Shown here piece after piece: positions 51,469 to 58,801 of a stretch of 64,000 bases of DNA (positions are counted from its first letter, which is position 1; every line of letters begins with the position of its first letter). The notes under the pieces are model-generated. The model did no database searches. It saw only the letters and a program-made list of their open reading frames with translations, and was not told the DNA's origin. Origin of the DNA: JAVBTT01 sp031556035 (GTDB taxonomy: Bacteria > Bacillota > Clostridia > Oscillospirales > UBA929); assembly GCA_031556035.1 (NCBI GenBank), contig JAVBTT010000002.1, forward strand, positions 1 through 64,000, in the 5' to 3' direction. Position numbers and translations under genes: made by a program.

Positions 51469-53751
51469 CTACTTCGCCTCCGCCCAGTTCCTCCCCCAGT
51501 GCGCGTCCGCCACCAGCGGAGGGTCGAGCGGGAAGACGTTCTCCATGTCCTCGCGCAGCAGCGCCGTGACCCGCTCGCTCTCTGCCTCCGGGCACTCGAC
51601 GATAAGCTCGTCGTGCACCTGGAGCAGCAGGCGGGCCTCAAGCCTCTCCGCCCTCAGCCTGTTGTAGACCGCCACCATCGCCAGCTTGATGATGTCGGCG
51701 GCGGTGCCCTGGATCGGGGTGTTGAGCGCGGCCCGCTCCCCGAAGGAGCGCAGATTGTAGTTGGACGATTTCAGCTCCGGCAGGTTTCTCCTGCGCCCGA
51801 GCAGGGTGGTGACATAGCCCTGGGCTTTCGCCTGCTCGACTATGTCCGTCATATACGCCCGGACGCCGGAAAAGCGCTCCAGGTAGTTGTCTATATACCG
51901 CTTGGCCTCGGCCACCGACACACCGATATCCTCGGAGAGCGAGAACGCGGAGATGCCGTAGACAATACCGAAGTTGACCGCTTTCGCGTGGCGGCGCATC
52001 GTCGGCGTCACGGCGTCGAGCGGCACCCCGAACACCTGCGACGCGGTGACCGCGTGGATATCCTCCCCGCTGCGGAACGCCGCCTTCATCGCGGCGTCGT
52101 CCGCGATGTGGGCCAGCACCCGCAACTCAATCTGCGAGTAGTCCGCGTCCACCAGCACCCAGCCGGGCTTGGACGGTATGAACATCTCGCGCAGCCTGCC
52201 GCCCAGCTCGGTGCGCACCGGGATATTCTGCAAATTCGGCTCGGTGGAGGAGAGCCGCCCCGTTATCGTCGAGGTCATCTGAAACGTGGAGTGGATATGA
52301 TCCTGCGCGTCCATGACCTTCAAAAGCCCGTCCGCGTAAGTCGATTTGAGCTTTGTCAGCCCCCTGTACTCCAGCACCCCGTCCACCACCGGATGGGCAA
52401 GCCGCAGCTTTTGCAGCGTGTCCGCGTCGGTGGACCAGCCGGTCTTGTTCTTCTTGCCGTGCGGGAGCTGGAGCTTTTCAAACAGGACAGCCCCCAGCTG
52501 CTTGGGCGAGCCGATGTTGAACTCCTCCTCCGCGTCCTCGTAGACCTGCCGCTCGACTTTTACTATCATGCCGTCCAGCGCCTGTCCGTACCCGACAAGC
52601 GCCTGCCTGTCAACCTTTATGCCGAGGTGCTCCATGCTGGCCAGAACCTCGCACAGCGGCATCTCGACCAGCTCAAACAGCTTCCACAGGCCCTGCTCCC
52701 GCAGCTCCGCCTCCATCTCTCCCCAGTCCCGCTCGGGGCCCTGGAGCAGCCATGCGGCGATGGAGACGTCCGCCCTGTAGGGCGTCAGCGGCTTTCCAGC
52801 GTCCAGCTCGGCGCGTAGCATCGCCTTGACGTTGCGCCCCACTCCGTCGGGCAGCGGGGTCTCCTCGACATCAAACAGCGACGGCTGCTCGCCCCTGTCT
52901 TCCTTGGGCAGCCATTTATCCAGCGCCCTTGTGAACTCAAGCCTCGTGAACAGAGCCCGGAGCGCCTGCCCGTCCGGGCTTTTGCGCGCGACAGACTCCG
53001 GTGAGGCTTCGACCGGGACGTCGGTGTCTATCGTAACGAGCTGTTTGGACAGATACGCCATGTCCCTGCCGGCCTCTAGCTTATCTTTGAGCTTGCCGGA
53101 TATCTCGCCGACATGGGCGTATATCTCATCCAGCCCGCCGTACTGGTGCATCAGGTTAAGCGCGGTCTTCTCTCCCACCCCCGGAACTCCCGGCACGTTG
53201 TCGCTGCTGTCCCCCATCAGGGCCTTCAAGTCGATAAGCTGCGCCGGTCTCAGGCCGTAAGCCTCCTCGATCGCCGCCTCGTCGCAGATCTTTGTCGCGT
53301 TGTTGCCCACATGCAGCACGCGCACGTCGGGGGAGATCAGCTGAAAGCTGTCCCTGTCGCCGGTAACCAGCGACACGGACGAGCCCCGCGCCGGAAAGCG
53401 AGCGGAGAGAGTGCCGAGTATGTCGTCCGCCTCGTAGCCCTCCAGCGACAGGCAGGGGACATTCAGCGCCCCGAGCACCTCCCTGAGCAGCGGCATCTGA
53501 ACCGCCAGCTCCTCCGGCATCCCCTTGCGGGTGGCCTTGTAGCCGTCGTACAGCTTATGCCGGAAGGTGGGGGCGGGCAGGTCGAACGCGACGCACAGCC
53601 CGTCCGGTTTGTAGTCGTCCAGCAGGCGGCGCAGTATCGCCAGAAAGCCGTAGACCGCGTGGGTGGGTACGCCCTCCTTGGTGGACAGCGGCTTCACCCC
53701 GTAAAAAGCCCGGTTGATGATGCTGTTGCCGTCCACGACCATAATATCCAT
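51469..53751 (-). CDS. polA: DNA polymerase I, short form without a proofreading domain
   Basis: 760 residues; usual length is 850-930. Residues about 1-290 are the 5'-3' exonuclease (MVVDGNSIINRAFYGVKPLS, GYEADDILGTL, LMGDSSDNVPGVPGVGEKTA). The polymerase starts by about residue 400: motif A DADYSQIELRVLAHIADDAA, motif B RRHAKAVNFGIVYGIS, motif C LLQVHDELIVECP. Only about 75 residues separate the two, where the 3'-5' exonuclease-like domain (about 180 residues) normally lies. The ATG at 53751 follows GAGGTGAGCG; an in-frame extension to 53952 runs through REP DNA and is not coding. Confidence 0.93.
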   Translation of the reverse strand: MDIMVVDGNSIINRAFYGVKPLSTKEGVPTHAVYGFLAILRRLLDDYKPDGLCVAFDLPAPTFRHKLYDGYKATRKGMPEELAVQMPLLREVLGALNVPCLSLEGYEADDILGTLSARFPARGSSVSLVTGDRDSFQLISPDVRVLHVGNNATKICDEAAIEEAYGLRPAQLIDLKALMGDSSDNVPGVPGVGEKTALNLMHQYGGLDEIYAHVGEISGKLKDKLEAGRDMAYLSKQLVTIDTDVPVEASPESVARKSPDGQALRALFTRLEFTRALDKWLPKEDRGEQPSLFDVEETPLPDGVGRNVKAMLRAELDAGKPLTPYRADVSIAAWLLQGPERDWGEMEAELREQGLWKLFELVEMPLCEVLASMEHLGIKVDRQALVGYGQALDGMIVKVERQVYEDAEEEFNIGSPKQLGAVLFEKLQLPHGKKNKTGWSTDADTLQKLRLAHPVVDGVLEYRGLTKLKSTYADGLLKVMDAQDHIHSTFQMTSTITGRLSSTEPNLQNIPVRTELGGRLREMFIPSKPGWVLVDADYSQIELRVLAHIADDAAMKAAFRSGEDIHAVTASQVFGVPLDAVTPTMRRHAKAVNFGIVYGISAFSLSEDIGVSVAEAKRYIDNYLERFSGVRAYMTDIVEQAKAQGYVTTLLGRRRNLPELKSSNYNLRSFGERAALNTPIQGTAADIIKLAMVAVYNRLRAERLEARLLLQVHDELIVECPEAESERVTALLREDMENVFPLDPPLVADAHWGRNWAEAK

Positions 53752-53781
53752 GCTTACGCTCACCTCGTAAATTTCCTGTGT

Positions 53782-53807
53782 GTAGGGCGCGACGCCCTCG
53801 GCGCGCC
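53782..53807. repeat. REP unit (GTAGGGCGCGACGCC type)
   Basis: GTAGGGCGCGACGCCCTCGG then CGCGCC, between polA and the RAYT gene. Near-identical units are at 54007-54032, 54228-54253 (inverted) and 55912-55937. Confidence 0.75.
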
Positions 53808-53821
53808 GGGAAAAATGCTGA

Positions 53822-54370
53822 CTATGCCCCGTAATATTCATCCTCCGCCCATTTCGCGGGGTTTTCGTCGATGTAATGCCAGATATGGTTGTATTCATCT
53901 TCATTTCGGATGATGTGGTCGTGGTACGAGGTCTGCCACATATCAAACCCAAAGGCCTTATTTGTTTTCCGCTTTATCGCGGATATTATGGACGGAATCA
54001 GCATCGTAGGGCGCGACGCCCCCGGCGCGCCGGTCGTTAAATTAGACGCCTTCGGCGCGCCATCCGCAACAATAATAATCATATGCACATGATTCGGCAT
54101 AACAACATGCTTGTCAATGAACACGTTTGTATAATACGATGGTGTTTTCATTATTTCACGGTCAATAATTCTCCCATGTTCCGATAATTTGACGGTCGGC
54201 GCGCCGGGGGCATTTAATTTAGATGTCGGCGCGCCGGGGGCGTCGCGCCCTACAAGCTTGCCCAGCAGTTCGTGCCTGTCTTTCACACAGAACGTGATGA
54301 AATATGCGCCTTTTGCGCTATAATCATAATCTGTCAACCGTGGGTGTTTTCTAACCGGCAACTCCTTCAC
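53822..54370 (-). CDS. REP-associated tyrosine transposase (RAYT, TnpA_REP) with REP-derived in-frame insertions
   Basis: 182 residues. The HUH Y1-transposase core: GAYFITFCVKDRHELLGKLV, IMKTPSYYTNVFIDKHVVMP with NHVHMIIIV carrying the HxH metal site, FGFDMWQTSYHDHIIRNEDE with the catalytic Tyr, and the RAYT-typical ending HIWHYIDENPAKWAEDEYYG. Two insertions (RDAPGAPTSKLNAPGAP at about residues 38-54 and DGAPKASNLTTGAPGAS at about 96-112) are translated REP DNA. Start: GTG at 54370 behind GGGGTGAGGT; no in-frame ATG is suitable. It begins 7 bases after the SLH-protein stop. RAYTs move or maintain REP palindromes. Confidence 0.8.
   Translation of the reverse strand: MKELPVRKHPRLTDYDYSAKGAYFITFCVKDRHELLGKLVGRDAPGAPTSKLNAPGAPTVKLSEHGRIIDREIMKTPSYYTNVFIDKHVVMPNHVHMIIIVADGAPKASNLTTGAPGASRPTMLIPSIISAIKRKTNKAFGFDMWQTSYHDHIIRNEDEYNHIWHYIDENPAKWAEDEYYGA
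54007..54062. repeat. REP cluster inside the RAYT gene (a)
   Basis: GTAGGGCGCGACGCCCCCGG then CGCGCC (54007-54032), about 14 bases, then GACGCCTTCGGCGCGCC (54046-54062). Confidence 0.75.
54198..54253. repeat. REP cluster inside the RAYT gene (b), inverted relative to (a)
   Basis: GGCGCGCCGGGGGC (54198-54211), a short AT-rich spacer, then GGCGCGCCGGGGGCGTCGCG plus CCCTAC (54228-54253). Same two-unit composite as cluster (a) but in the opposite orientation. Confidence 0.75.
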
Positions 54371-54377
54371 GCATACC

Positions 54378-55778
54378 TCACCCCATCTTATTGAACACAA
54401 TAATACTCTGCTCGCGGCTGAACGTTCCCCTGGGGTCAAAGCGGTTCCCGCCGACGCCGGCCATGACGCCAGTGTCAGCGGCGTAGTTGATCGCGCCCCG
54501 CGCCCACTCCGACGCCGTCTCTATATCCGTGAACCCGTACTCCGGCGCGTTTTCGGTATCCTCGCCCAAAATCCTAAACACATTTGCCAGCATGACCGCG
54601 GCCTGCTCGCGGTTGAATTGGCCGTCCACCCCAAAATTCCCGTTGCCGACGCCCGCCGTGATGCCCAGCGCCGCCGCCGCGAGAATAACCGGGTCGGCTG
54701 TGTCGGAGAACGCGCCGCGCGTGAGGCCGCGCGAGGCCAGCAGCTCGTCGTCGGATTGGCCGGTGTAATAGCGAAGCCAGCTCATGGCCAGACGCACGAA
54801 CTCTCCGCGGGTGATGGGGACTTGGTAGTTGTTTTGAAGCTCGGCGGGCAGGAAGCCTTTGGCGTAGGCTAATTTGATGTGGTCTGCGGCCCAAGTGGAG
54901 GCGGTGCTGAGGTTGGGGACAGAAGACTTTTGCGGAATGAACTCAAAAACATCCAGTTTGCTTTCATCAAGCCCGATGATGGCTGATTTGGAAGGGAAGT
55001 AGTTGTTGTAGCACCAGAGTTCTCTCAGGGCTGTATTTTTACTTACGTCCAGCACAGTCAGCTGGTTGTTTTCGCAACAGAGTCCTATCAGCGCCGTGTT
55101 TTTGCTCACATCCAGTGTGGTCAGCTGGTTGTCCTGGCACCAGAGCATATCCAACGCCATGTTTTTACTCACATCCAGCGCAGTCAGCTTATTGCTCCTG
55201 CAATGGAGAGATATCAGCGCCGTATTTTTGCCTATGTCCAGTATAGTCAGTTGATTCCATCCGCAAAAGAGCGATTCCAATGCCGTGTTCTTGCTAACGT
55301 CCAACGCGGTCAGTTGGCTATTTTCGCAATAGAGACCCGTCAGCGCCGTATTCTTGCTCACATCCAGCGCTGTCAATTGATTGCCAAAACAACCGAGCCA
55401 TGTCAATGCCGTGTTTTTGCTAACCTCCAGCGTTGTCAGTTGGTTACCGCCACAACCGAACACGGTCAGCGCCGTGTTTTTGCTCACATCCAGCGCCGTC
55501 AGTTGGTTGTCTGTGCAATCGAGCCATTTTAGATCTGTAAAATGCTCAATTCCTGCCAAATCAGCTATATTACGCTCACTGACATCCAGCTCGGTAACCT
55601 CCGCCACATCGCCCTTCGTAATCGCCCCGGTCGGCTTGCCGATCACCACCCGCACCGCGGCCTCGAAGTTAGCGTCGGGAAAGCTTATAACGTCGCCGGG
55701 CGCGGCAATCGCCGCCTGCGGCACGGCCGCCAACGCCATGACCAGGGCCAGAACAACGCTGAAAACCTTTCTTCTCAT
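54378..55778 (-). CDS. Secreted leucine-rich-repeat protein with SLH-type surface anchor
   Basis: 466 residues. Signal peptide RRKVFSVVLALVMALAAVPQ to about residue 26. Residues about 75-270 hold eight near-identical 21-residue repeats of the form LTALDVSKNTALTxLxCxxN plus one partial unit. Residues about 290-466 are three SLH-like domains (ADHIKLAYAKGFLPAELQNN, ITAGVGNGNFGVDGQFNREQ, NYAADTGVMAGVGGNRFDPR) that bind pyruvylated wall polymer. ATG at 55778 behind CAGGAGGCC. It is presumably displayed on the cell surface for binding or adhesion; the ligand is unknown. Confidence 0.88.
   Translation of the reverse strand: MRRKVFSVVLALVMALAAVPQAAIAAPGDVISFPDANFEAAVRVVIGKPTGAITKGDVAEVTELDVSERNIADLAGIEHFTDLKWLDCTDNQLTALDVSKNTALTVFGCGGNQLTTLEVSKNTALTWLGCFGNQLTALDVSKNTALTGLYCENSQLTALDVSKNTALESLFCGWNQLTILDIGKNTALISLHCRSNKLTALDVSKNMALDMLWCQDNQLTTLDVSKNTALIGLCCENNQLTVLDVSKNTALRELWCYNNYFPSKSAIIGLDESKLDVFEFIPQKSSVPNLSTASTWAADHIKLAYAKGFLPAELQNNYQVPITRGEFVRLAMSWLRYYTGQSDDELLASRGLTRGAFSDTADPVILAAAALGITAGVGNGNFGVDGQFNREQAAVMLANVFRILGEDTENAPEYGFTDIETASEWARGAINYAADTGVMAGVGGNRFDPRGTFSREQSIIVFNKMG
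55010..55530 (-). repeat. 63-bp tandem repeat encoding LRR units
   Basis: Eight consecutive 63-base units inside the LRR-SLH gene, differing mostly at the solvent-exposed codons. Near-identity at DNA level suggests recent expansion or gene conversion. Confidence 0.8.
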
Positions 55779-56046
55779 GTGCACGGCCTCCTGTAATTTA
55801 TGTAGGACGCGGCTTCCCAGACGCGCCGTCATCAAACCTGGGATGCCGGGGTACGGCGGGCGACCGGGGACGGTCGCCCCTACATGGAACGGGGACGCGG
55901 GGAATTCCCCCGTAGGGCGCGACGCCCCCGGCGCGCCGTCATCAAAGCCTTGGGGTATCTGGGTACGGCGGGCGACCGGGGACGGTCGCCCCTACATGGA
56001 ACGGGGACGCGGAGGCGGCGCGTCAAGGATGCCGCGCCCTACAGGG
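55779..56046. other. REP-rich intergenic region upstream of the LRR-SLH gene
   Basis: No gene. It contains two direct copies (55823-55902 and 55934-56012) of an ~80-bp block made of CGCGCCGTCATCAAA, a GGGCGACCG palindrome and TACATGGAACGGGGACGCGG, with one GTAGGGCGCGACGCC-type REP (55912-55937) between them. Confidence 0.7.
55823..56012. repeat. Tandem REP blocks
   Basis: The palindromes GGGCGACCG...CGGTCGCCC lie at 55858-55879 and 55970-55991, 112 bases apart; the flanking 30 bases on each side are repeated too. Confidence 0.75.
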
Positions 56047-57429
56047 TTACCCCCTCTTCCACTTCACGCCGTCCTTGGTGTCCTCCAGCAGTATGCCCAT
56101 TGCCTTGAGCTCGTCGCGTATCCTGTCCGATTCCGCGAAGTCCTTGGCCTTGCGCGCTGCCTGGCGTTTTTCGATCAGCGCCTCAACCTCGGCGTCAATT
56201 TCCCCGGCGTCCCCGTCCGAGGGCGGGATATCCAGCGAAAGGCCGAGGATTTTGTCAAACTCCAGCGCGAGGGTGTATATCTCATCGGATTTTTCCAGCG
56301 AGCGGACCATATTCCAGAGGATGCCCAGCGCCTTGGGGACGTTCAGGTCGTCATCCACGGCGTCAAAGAACTGCTTCTTATAATCTTCAAGCGCTGCTTC
56401 GCCGACATCGCCCGCCCCCTTGTGGGCGTGGACGGCGGCGGCCAGCCGCTCATAAGACGTCTTCGCGGCGTCCATACCCTCCCAGGTGAAGTTGAGCTTG
56501 TTGCGGTAGTGCGCGTTCAGGCAGAGATAGCGGAAGTGCAACGGGCTGTAGCCCCGCGCCTTCAGTTCCTCCACCGTGTAAACGTTGCCCAGGCTCTTGG
56601 ACATCTTGCCTCCGTCCACCATCATGAACTCGCCGTGCACCCAGAAGTTGACGGCCGAATGCCCGAGATAGCCCTCGGACTGCGCGATCTCGTTCTCATG
56701 GTGCACCGGGATGTGGTCGACCCCGCCGGTGTGTATGTCAAATTTATCTCCCAGGTATTTCCTTGACATGACTGAGCATTCGATGTGCCAGCCGGGGAAG
56801 CCCATGCCCCACGGGGACTCCCACTGCATGATGTGCTCGGGCGGCGCCTTTTTCCAGAGCGCGAAATCCGCCGGGTGGCGCTTTTCGAGGTTGACCTCAA
56901 CCCGCGCGCCCGCGATCTGGTCCTCCAGATTCGCCCGCGACAGCTTGCCGTAGTCCGGGAGCTTCTGCACATCGAAGTAAATGCCGTCCGAGGTCTCGTA
57001 GCCGTAGCCGTTCGCGATAAGCCCCCGCACAAACTCGATCATCTCCGGGATGTGCTCGGTGGCCTTGGGGGTGAGCTCCGGCCTTGCGACGTTCAGCTCA
57101 GCGATGTCCCGCATGAACACGCCGGTATAGTATTCGGCGATCTCCCACGGGGTCTTGTTCTGGCTCTTGGCCGACTTCTCAAGCTTGTCCTCGCCGTCGT
57201 CCGCGTCGCTCACCAGGTGCCCCACGTCCGTAATATTCATCACGTGCGTAAGCGTGTAGCCGTTGTGGTGTATTGCCCTGCGCAGTATATCCATGAAGAT
57301 ATAGGTGCGCATGTTGCCGATATGCGCGAACTGGTAGACGGTCGGGCCGCAGCAGTACATGCCGATATGCCCCTCGGTGATCGGAACCAGCTCTTCCTTT
57401 TGCCTTGTCATTGTGTTGTAAAGTCTCAT
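56047..57429 (-). CDS. cysS: Cysteine--tRNA ligase
   Basis: 460-residue class I synthetase. CCGPTVYQFAHIGNMRTYIF (about residues 28-47) has a zinc Cys and the HIGH-type HIGN; PGWHIECSVMSRKYLGDKFD and HENEIAQSEGYLG hold the remaining zinc ligands; GGKMSKSLGNVYTVEELKAR is KMSKS. Length normal. ATG at 57429; the frame is open far upstream but that part is antisense to cysE. It lies downstream of cysE in the same orientation with a perfect hairpin between. Confidence 0.95.
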   Translation of the reverse strand: MRLYNTMTRQKEELVPITEGHIGMYCCGPTVYQFAHIGNMRTYIFMDILRRAIHHNGYTLTHVMNITDVGHLVSDADDGEDKLEKSAKSQNKTPWEIAEYYTGVFMRDIAELNVARPELTPKATEHIPEMIEFVRGLIANGYGYETSDGIYFDVQKLPDYGKLSRANLEDQIAGARVEVNLEKRHPADFALWKKAPPEHIMQWESPWGMGFPGWHIECSVMSRKYLGDKFDIHTGGVDHIPVHHENEIAQSEGYLGHSAVNFWVHGEFMMVDGGKMSKSLGNVYTVEELKARGYSPLHFRYLCLNAHYRNKLNFTWEGMDAAKTSYERLAAAVHAHKGAGDVGEAALEDYKKQFFDAVDDDLNVPKALGILWNMVRSLEKSDEIYTLALEFDKILGLSLDIPPSDGDAGEIDAEVEALIEKRQAARKAKDFAESDRIRDELKAMGILLEDTKDGVKWKRG

Positions 57430-57463
57430 ACTGACAAACCGCGCCTCTCTGAAAATGTAATTT

Positions 57464-57498
57464 ATTTGTTGCCCCCGCCACCGGCGGGGGCAACAAAT
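57464..57498 (-). promoter_or_regulatory. Perfect 16-bp hairpin between cysE and cysS
   Basis: ATTTGTTGCCCCCGCC (57464-57479) pairs with GGCGGGGGCAACAAAT (57483-57498) over an ACC loop. No U-tract follows in the transcript direction, so it may be a processing or partial-termination site. Confidence 0.5.
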
Positions 57499-57500
57499 AG

Positions 57501-58133
57501 CTATCTTTCCTGACCTTCCAGTCTTGCCTCCAGCTGTTCCAGCCTGACCTGGAGCCTGCACAGCTCCTGCGCCACCGGGTCTGGCATATGCACCTGATCC
57601 AGAGGCTGGATCTTCTGGCCGCCGACCTTCACCACCCGGGCTGGGACGCCCACCGCGGTCGCATAGTCCGGAACCTCCTCCAGCACAACGGCGCCCGCCG
57701 CGATCTTCGCGTGGTCGCCCACCCTGAACGGCCCCAGCACACGGGCGCCGGAGCCGACCATCACATGGTCGCCGAGAGTCGGGTGGCGCTTGCCGCTGTC
57801 CTTGCCGGTGCCGCCCAGCGTGACTCCCTGGTATATCGTGCAGTAGTCGCCAATCTCGGCTGTCTCGCCGATCACGACGCCCGAACCGTGGTCTATCAGC
57901 AGTCCCTTGCCTATTTTCGCGCCGGGATGTATTTCTATCCCGGTTTTTCTTCTGCTGCGCTCCGAAATCCACCTTGCTGTGAAGAAATGGCCGCGCAGCC
58001 AGTGCTTTCTCGCGCGGCGGTAAGCCCTCAGCGCCTTAATGCCTGGATAGAGGAAATAGACTTCCCAGAAGCTGCGGGCCGCCGGGTCGCGCTCCATTAT
58101 CGAGCGTATATCTTCCTTGATATCGTCAAACAT
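57501..58133 (-). CDS. cysE: Serine O-acetyltransferase
   Basis: 210 residues. Makes O-acetylserine, the precursor of cysteine. The N-terminal helical region (DIKEDIRSIMERDPAARSFW) is followed by left-handed beta-helix repeats: GIEIHPGAKIGKGLLIDHGS, then GVVIGETAEIGDYCTIYQGV, then TLGGTGKDSGKRHPTLGDHV, typical of CysE with catalytic His in IDHGSG and KRHP. Length as in the short Firmicutes form. The ATG at 58133 follows GAGGAATCC. It precedes cysS, a common Clostridial pairing. Confidence 0.93.
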   Translation of the reverse strand: MFDDIKEDIRSIMERDPAARSFWEVYFLYPGIKALRAYRRARKHWLRGHFFTARWISERSRRKTGIEIHPGAKIGKGLLIDHGSGVVIGETAEIGDYCTIYQGVTLGGTGKDSGKRHPTLGDHVMVGSGARVLGPFRVGDHAKIAAGAVVLEEVPDYATAVGVPARVVKVGGQKIQPLDQVHMPDPVAQELCRLQVRLEQLEARLEGQER

Positions 58134-58184
58134 TTCAGGATTCCTCAAATATGTTATACGTCGGCGGGCGATTAAGAATCGCCC

Positions 58185-58730
58185 CTATTTCGCCTTTATC
58201 AAATCCTTGTGGCTCACGAGATAGTCTATGCCGGACCAGACCGTCACGGCAACCATTATCCATACGACGACGTTTCCCCACGTCACCTGGCTCGAGGCTA
58301 TTGTGGCGCTGTACAGCGGGGTCAGCAGAAAAACGATGCAGGCGATCTGCACCGTTGTCTTTATCTTGCCGGACATCCCGGCAGCGATCACGACACCCTC
58401 GGCCGCCGCCACCATTCGCAGCGAGGTCACCACGAACTCGCGGGTTATGATGATAATGGCCGCCCAGGCGGCCATCTTGCCGTCCTGCACGAAGTAGATG
58501 ATCGCGGCCGCGACAAGCAGCTTGTCGGCGAGAGGGTCCATAAACTTGCCGAAGGTGGTCACCTGGTTGAATTTTCGAGCTACATAGCCGTCTATGCCGT
58601 CGGTCAGGCTCGCGATTATGAAAATTGTGAGCGCGATGATGCTTGAGTACGGCCACGCCGAGCTCATCGAGACCATGAAGAGCGGTATCAGCATGATACG
58701 GCTCAGTGTTATCCAGTTAGCGGCTGTCAT
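58185..58730 (-). CDS. pgsA: CDP-diacylglycerol--glycerol-3-phosphate 3-phosphatidyltransferase
   Basis: 181 residues, integral membrane. The CDP-alcohol phosphotransferase signature D-G-x2-A-R-x8-G-x3-D-x3-D is seen as LTDGIDGYVARKFNQVTTFG and KFMDPLADKLL (about residues 42-70). Makes phosphatidylglycerol-phosphate. GGGAGG precedes the ATG. It follows rimO, the conserved rimO-pgsA order of Clostridia. Confidence 0.93.
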   Translation of the reverse strand: MTAANWITLSRIMLIPLFMVSMSSAWPYSSIIALTIFIIASLTDGIDGYVARKFNQVTTFGKFMDPLADKLLVAAAIIYFVQDGKMAAWAAIIIITREFVVTSLRMVAAAEGVVIAAGMSGKIKTTVQIACIVFLLTPLYSATIASSQVTWGNVVVWIMVAVTVWSGIDYLVSHKDLIKAK

Positions 58731-58801
58731 AAGCGCCTCCCCCGGGAAAGTACGGGCAAGCCGTGTTCGCCCGTCTGTCTGTTATAGTATTCGTCCTCTG
58801 T

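Noticed and set aside
51346..52818. 490-codon plus-strand open frame
   Set aside because: Antisense to polA; no ribosome site, His/Arg/Gln-rich shadow.
55010..55530. Regular ~63-bp repeats considered as a CRISPR array
   Set aside because: The repeats are coding LRR units with partial variation, no unique spacers and no cas genes.
57430..57972. N-terminal extension of the cysS reading frame
   Set aside because: It runs through the hairpin and in the wrong frame over cysE; Arg/Gly-rich, and CysRS begins properly at 57429.
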